A stretch of DNA of 26,409 nt from assembly GCA_038320885.1 (NCBI GenBank), contig JBBQER010000059.1, positions 1 to 26,409 of the forward strand, read 5' to 3'. Positions 23,367 to 26,409 of this stretch are shown one piece after another. Source of the DNA: JBBQER01 sp038320885 (GTDB taxonomy: Bacteria; Actinomycetota; Acidimicrobiia; IMCC26256; PALSA-610). The translations under genes and the position numbers were made by a program. The notes beneath the pieces are model-generated. The model was given only the letters and a program-made list of their open reading frames with translations, was not told the DNA's origin and did not search any database. The first letter of the stretch is position 1. Every line of letters begins with the position of its first letter.

Positions 23367-24455
23367 ATGAGCCCGGAGACCGGCCGCCCGGCCGCGCCCG
23401 CGTCGCTCGCTTATCTCCCCCAACTCGACGGCCTGCGCGGCTTCGCGGTCGTGCTGGTCGTGCTCTACCACTGTCAGTACCTGACCTCGGGGTGGGGTCC
23501 GAAGCCGTTGCCCGGCGGTTTCATCGGTGTCGATCTGTTCTTCGCGCTGAGCGGATTCCTGATCACCTCACTTCTGCTCGGTCAGCTCGAACGCCGCGGG
23601 CGCATCGATTTCGGCGAGTTCTGGACACGCCGGATCCGGCGACTGGTGCCCGCGCTCGTCGTCGCCGTCATCGGCGTGACCGCGTTGGTCGCGATCCTCA
23701 ACGACAACGTGAGTGTCGAGGCGCTGCGCAACAGCGGGATCGGCAGCGTGCTGTTCGTCAGCAACTGGCAACAGGCGTCGGGCTGGCAGTATCAGTTCGA
23801 GCTGACACACACATGGTCGCTCGCGGTCGAGGCCCAGTTCTATCTGGTCTGGCCGATCGTGCTCATCGCGTTCTCGCGGCTGCGCATCTCCCGGAAGGTG
23901 TTCGCCGGGATCGTGTTCGCGGCGGTGGTCGCGGTCGCCGTGCACCGCTGGCGCATGTGGACCGAGCCGGCGCACTTCCTTCCGCTCTACATCCGCACCG
24001 ACACCCGCGCCGACGTGATCCTCCTCGGCTGCCTCGGTGCGATGGCCGTGTCGTGGGGATGGCTCGACCGCGCGGCCGCGAAACGCCTGCGCGTGCTCGC
24101 GGTCGTCGCGCTCGGCGTCATCCTGTTCGTGGGCCTCGACTTCGAGACCGGTGACTCCCGCCTCTACCACGGGTGGTTCTCGATCGTCGCGGTCAGCTGC
24201 GCCACGCTGGTGACCAGCGCGGTACTCGACCCCGACTGGGCGCTGCACCGCTGGTGGCGGCAACGCGCGCTGATGGCGCTCGGGCAGCGGTCGTACAGCC
24301 TCTACCTGTGGCATGTGCCCATCTTCTTGCTGGTCGCGCAGCACCTCGGCGACCGGCCGGTGTGGGTCCGGCTCCTCGTCGGATTGGTGCCCGTCGCCGT
24401 CGTGACCGAGTTGTCGTACCGCCTGGTCGAAACCCGTTTCCGACACTCCCGGTAG
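23367..24455 (+). CDS. Acyltransferase-3 family membrane protein, without SGNH domain
   Basis: The protein has 362 residues, the usual length of a bare acyltransferase-3 domain. Seen: QLDGLRGFAVVLVVLYHCQ with Arg24 and His35 (R-x10-H), GGFIGVDLFFALSGFLI, RRIRRLVPAL, LAVEAQFYLVWPI and GQRSYSLYLWHVPIFLL. In the FYL motif the usual Glu-Glu is Glu-Ala, a change also seen in working family members. It ends directly after the last helix at RLVETRFRHSR. Family role: transfer of an acyl group, often acetyl, across or at the membrane to a surface polysaccharide or lipid. It is the third acyltransferase of the window and the only one that would need a separate partner for any SGNH function. Convergent with 24461-26119: the stops are five bases apart inside a shared hairpin. 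Confidence 0.9.
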   Translation: MSPETGRPAAPASLAYLPQLDGLRGFAVVLVVLYHCQYLTSGWGPKPLPGGFIGVDLFFALSGFLITSLLLGQLERRGRIDFGEFWTRRIRRLVPALVVAVIGVTALVAILNDNVSVEALRNSGIGSVLFVSNWQQASGWQYQFELTHTWSLAVEAQFYLVWPIVLIAFSRLRISRKVFAGIVFAAVVAVAVHRWRMWTEPAHFLPLYIRTDTRADVILLGCLGAMAVSWGWLDRAAAKRLRVLAVVALGVILFVGLDFETGDSRLYHGWFSIVAVSCATLVTSAVLDPDWALHRWWRQRALMALGQRSYSLYLWHVPIFLLVAQHLGDRPVWVRLLVGLVPVAVVTELSYRLVETRFRHSR

Positions 24456-24467
24456 CAGCGCTACCGG
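24449..24467. terminator. Bidirectional hairpin with both stop codons in its stem
   Basis: CCGGTAGC (24449-24456) and GCTACCGG (24460-24467) are perfect complements around the loop AGC. The left arm contains the TAG stop of the 23367 gene and the right arm the TAG stop of the 24461 gene. A third CCGGTAG lies at 24473-24479. The stem is symmetrical and could end transcripts from either side. There is no T-run. Confidence 0.5.
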
Positions 24468-26119
24468 CACTTCCGGTAGAGCTCGTAGAGGCTGAGGTAC
24501 GTGCCGACGTGACAGAAGTCGCGCGCCAGCACACGAACCGGCTTGTCGGAACCGACCTTGCGGGAGTCGTTGGGCTCGTTCCAGTCGTCCCAGATCTTCG
24601 ACAGGATCACGATGTCGGCTGACGCCAGTTGCCGGTCGAGCCCCGAGTCGGCCGTGTTCGCCACGCCGGGGTCCATCTCGATGTAATAGGTCGCGGGCAC
24701 GAGGTCGCCCAGCTCGTAGTAGAGGTACGCGTCGCTGTACGGGGTCTTGCGGAGATTGCCGGGACCGACGAAGAGCCGCTGCCCGGGCTTCGAGATGCGT
24801 GCGGCGGCGGCGATCACGAGATTCGCGGCCTCGGCCCGATCCTGCTTGCCGTAGTAGAAGACCCGTCCGTCGTGCTCGATCTTGTACGAGTGCCGGTGCG
24901 CGTTAAACGTCTGCAGTGCGTAGTCGGCGTAGCGGGTGGCGGTGAACGCGGGTAACACGAAGAGCACGATTGCCAGCACTGCGGCACTGGCACCGAGCGC
25001 GAGCCGGCGGGTCGAGAATCGCGGCGCAGTGCGGCGCGCGAAGTCGAACAGCACCACCGGCAGGAACCCGAATGGAACGCAACTGACCCACGCGAAGTGC
25101 GCGGAGTCGACGCGCTGTAGGGCCTGGGGGACGATGCCGAGGCTGAACAACGCGACCACCAGGATGGTGCGGGCCCGGAGCGACGCGCGATCGGCGCGCA
25201 CCGCCTTCACGCCTTCTACCACCGAGAACACAACCACCGCGAGCAGCAGGAAGAACCAGAGGCTGAGCTGTTGCGACGCGCGCAGACCGGGGATCGGCCA
25301 GCGCAGCTGTTGCAAGAGGCCGGCGCGCTGGAGGAAGCCGTCGACGTGCGACCACGGTGGCGGGATGGGCAGACCGCGTCCGCCGCGCAGGTGGAAGACG
25401 GGATCGAGCACCATCCCGCGTATGGAATCGCCGACGCCCGCGGTCGCGACCTGGATTGCGTACGGAGCGATGCCGATGGTGATGCCGAGGAGCAGGCGGT
25501 TGACGACGGGCCGGCGCATGCCGCGGACGAGTGCGATGCTCGCGAGCCCGACCGCGAGCGCGAGATCGAGCCGGAACAGCACCGCGAGGCCGAGCAGCAG
25601 ACCGGCGGTCAGTGCCCAGCGGCGCGCGCTGCGGTCGCCGTCGGTGCCGGTTGCACGCCCGCGGGCCTCGAGCCCGGCCGCAAGCCCGAGCACCGCGAGC
25701 CCGACGCCGCCGACCCACGCGAGCGCGGTAAGTCCGAACGGGATGATGATCAACGCCGACGTGACGGCACCCGCGACCGCGACCGTCCGTCCCCAACGAC
25801 GCGCGAGCGCGTAGATCCCGAAGACGATGGCCAGTTGCTGCGCGAGACCGAACACGCGCTCGGTCAGGAGGGACACGCCGAACGCCTTGAATGCCGCCGC
25901 CAACGCCCACAAACTTCCCGGCCCGTAGAGATAAAGGAAGTCGGTGTTGGGAATCGCGCCGTGGAGCACGCGTTCGGGGAAGACGAGCATGAAGCCCTCT
26001 TCCATCGGCGGACCGGGCGCGCGCAGCAGACCGCGTAGCGGCACCGCGAACACCAGCGCGACGATTGCCAGCGCCACGGCGTCGCGCTGACGCGTGCTGA
26101 GTCGGCCGCGTTCGGTCAC
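24461..26119 (-). CDS. GT-C type membrane protein, predicted glycosyltransferase
   Basis: GTG 26119 gives 552 residues. After the first helix, loop 1 has GPPMEEGFMLVFPERVLHG (Glu-Glu pair) and then IPNTDFLYLYGPGSLWALAA. The arrangement acidic pair, ERVLHG, PNxDF, YGPGS is a recognisable GT-C loop-1 pattern. FRLDLALAVGLASIAL and DSAHFAWVSCVPFGF follow among some ten to twelve helices. The last 155 residues are soluble (YKIEHDGRVFYYGKQDRAE, KPGQRLFVGPGNLRKTPYSD) and end with two cysteines in RDFCHVGTY and YRKCR. The likely role is transfer of a sugar from a lipid-phosphate donor on the outer face, with unknown acceptor. It lies 18 bases downstream of the GMC oxidoreductase gene on the same strand and is probably co-transcribed with it. 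It does not share the NCxxxYYG motif of the four-paralogue group. Confidence 0.8.
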   Translation of the reverse strand: MTERGRLSTRQRDAVALAIVALVFAVPLRGLLRAPGPPMEEGFMLVFPERVLHGAIPNTDFLYLYGPGSLWALAAAFKAFGVSLLTERVFGLAQQLAIVFGIYALARRWGRTVAVAGAVTSALIIIPFGLTALAWVGGVGLAVLGLAAGLEARGRATGTDGDRSARRWALTAGLLLGLAVLFRLDLALAVGLASIALVRGMRRPVVNRLLLGITIGIAPYAIQVATAGVGDSIRGMVLDPVFHLRGGRGLPIPPPWSHVDGFLQRAGLLQQLRWPIPGLRASQQLSLWFFLLLAVVVFSVVEGVKAVRADRASLRARTILVVALFSLGIVPQALQRVDSAHFAWVSCVPFGFLPVVLFDFARRTAPRFSTRRLALGASAAVLAIVLFVLPAFTATRYADYALQTFNAHRHSYKIEHDGRVFYYGKQDRAEAANLVIAAAARISKPGQRLFVGPGNLRKTPYSDAYLYYELGDLVPATYYIEMDPGVANTADSGLDRQLASADIVILSKIWDDWNEPNDSRKVGSDKPVRVLARDFCHVGTYLSLYELYRKCR

Positions 26120-26137
26120 GTCGAGCGGATCGGGCTT

Positions 26138-26409
26138 CTAGAGGCTCAGGAAGTGGTCGCTGTTCCGCGCCGCGATTGCCATGATCGTGCCTTGCGGATT
26201 CACTCCCGGCGCGTCGGGCAGCAGCGAAGCGTCGTTCACGCGCAGGTTGTGGAAACCCCAGATCCGGCCGAAGCTGTCGGCGCCGGTGCGATCGCGGTTC
26301 TCGCCGATGCGAACTGTCGACGTGAGGTGCACCGACATCAGGTTGGCGCGGTTGCGTGAGGTCATGGCGAGCCACTGCACGAGATCCTCCGGCCCCCGCG
26401 CGACGTTGC
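26138..26409 (-). CDS. GMC-family FAD oxidoreductase, C-terminal fragment cut by the window edge
   Basis: The frame enters from the right edge and gives about 90 residues to TAG at 26138. Seen: SVHLTSTVRIGENRDRTG, GRIWGFHNLRVNDASLLP and GVNPQGTIMAIAARNSDHFL. These are the signature of the GMC_oxred_C domain: the His-containing HxxxTxRxG segment, the substrate/FAD-side NLRVxDAS motif and the NP pair that holds the second catalytic polar residue. Family members (choline, glucose, cholesterol and other alcohol oxidases or dehydrogenases) oxidise alcohols with FAD. The substrate cannot be told from this end. GTG 26380 is inside the family domain and is not the real start. Confidence 0.85.
   Translation of the reverse strand, partial: NVARGPEDLVQWLAMTSRNRANLMSVHLTSTVRIGENRDRTGADSFGRIWGFHNLRVNDASLLPDAPGVNPQGTIMAIAARNSDHFLSL

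Noticed and set aside
1..26409. Mobile elements, CRISPR arrays, tRNA or rRNA genes, phage or toxin-antitoxin genes
   Set aside because: I looked for transposase-like proteins, regularly spaced repeats, and tRNA- or rRNA-like sequence and found none.

Overview
The window looks like a piece of an actinobacterial chromosome. It is very GC-rich throughout, with third codon positions almost always G or C. GTG starts are frequent. It carries a luciferase-like F420-type oxidoreductase, a stand-alone polyprenol-phosphate-mannose synthase, a relative of the actinobacterial AftB/ZomB-type membrane glycosyltransferases, and several TAnnnT boxes six to nine bases ahead of start codons, as expected for leaderless mRNAs. 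A member of Acidimicrobiia or a related uncultured actinomycete group would fit, but that placement is inference. Codon use and composition look uniform, and I saw no insertion sequence, integrase, tRNA, rRNA or CRISPR array.

Almost everything in the window belongs to one theme: building and decorating a glycan outside the membrane. Eight genes encode large multi-pass proteins of GT-C glycosyltransferase type (2543, 3904, 7812, 10827, 12718, 15643, 21534, 26119). Four of these (2543, 3904, 10827, 15643) are clear paralogues. Three genes encode acyltransferase-3 proteins (7772, 19579, 23367), two of them with an extracytoplasmic SGNH esterase-like domain. A polyprenol-phosphate-mannose synthase (14927) could make the lipid-linked sugar donor that GT-C enzymes use. 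Two extended SDR epimerase/dehydratases (14888, 13746) and a UDP-galactopyranose-mutase-like flavoprotein (931) could make or modify sugar nucleotides. The odd members are a membrane-embedded spermidine-synthase-like protein (19516) and two edge fragments: an F420-type oxidoreductase (left) and a GMC oxidoreductase (right).

Layout. 1-787: 3' part of the luciferase-like oxidoreductase. 931-5202: rightward operon of flavoprotein and two GT-C genes. 5203-5578: a scar holding a frameshifted, truncated copy of the start of the 7812 gene, on the minus strand, abutting a plus-strand lipoprotein signal-peptide start. 5571-7772 (minus) and 7812-9524 (plus): acyltransferase/SGNH gene and AftB-like gene, divergent from a 39-base gap. 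14888 to 9463 (minus): four-gene operon of SDR, SDR, GT-C, GT-C with overlapping or very short junctions. 14927-17070 (plus): Ppm synthase and a GT-C gene. 19516-17060 (minus): spermidine-synthase-like gene. 19579-24455 (plus): acyltransferase/SGNH, GT-C, acyltransferase. 26409-24461 (minus): GMC oxidoreductase end and a GT-C gene.

Working model (inference): a polyprenyl-phosphate sugar is made inside the cell and flipped. The GT-C proteins then add residues one at a time on the outer face, and the acyltransferases add acyl groups to the glycan. The chemical nature of the glycan cannot be read from the sequence.
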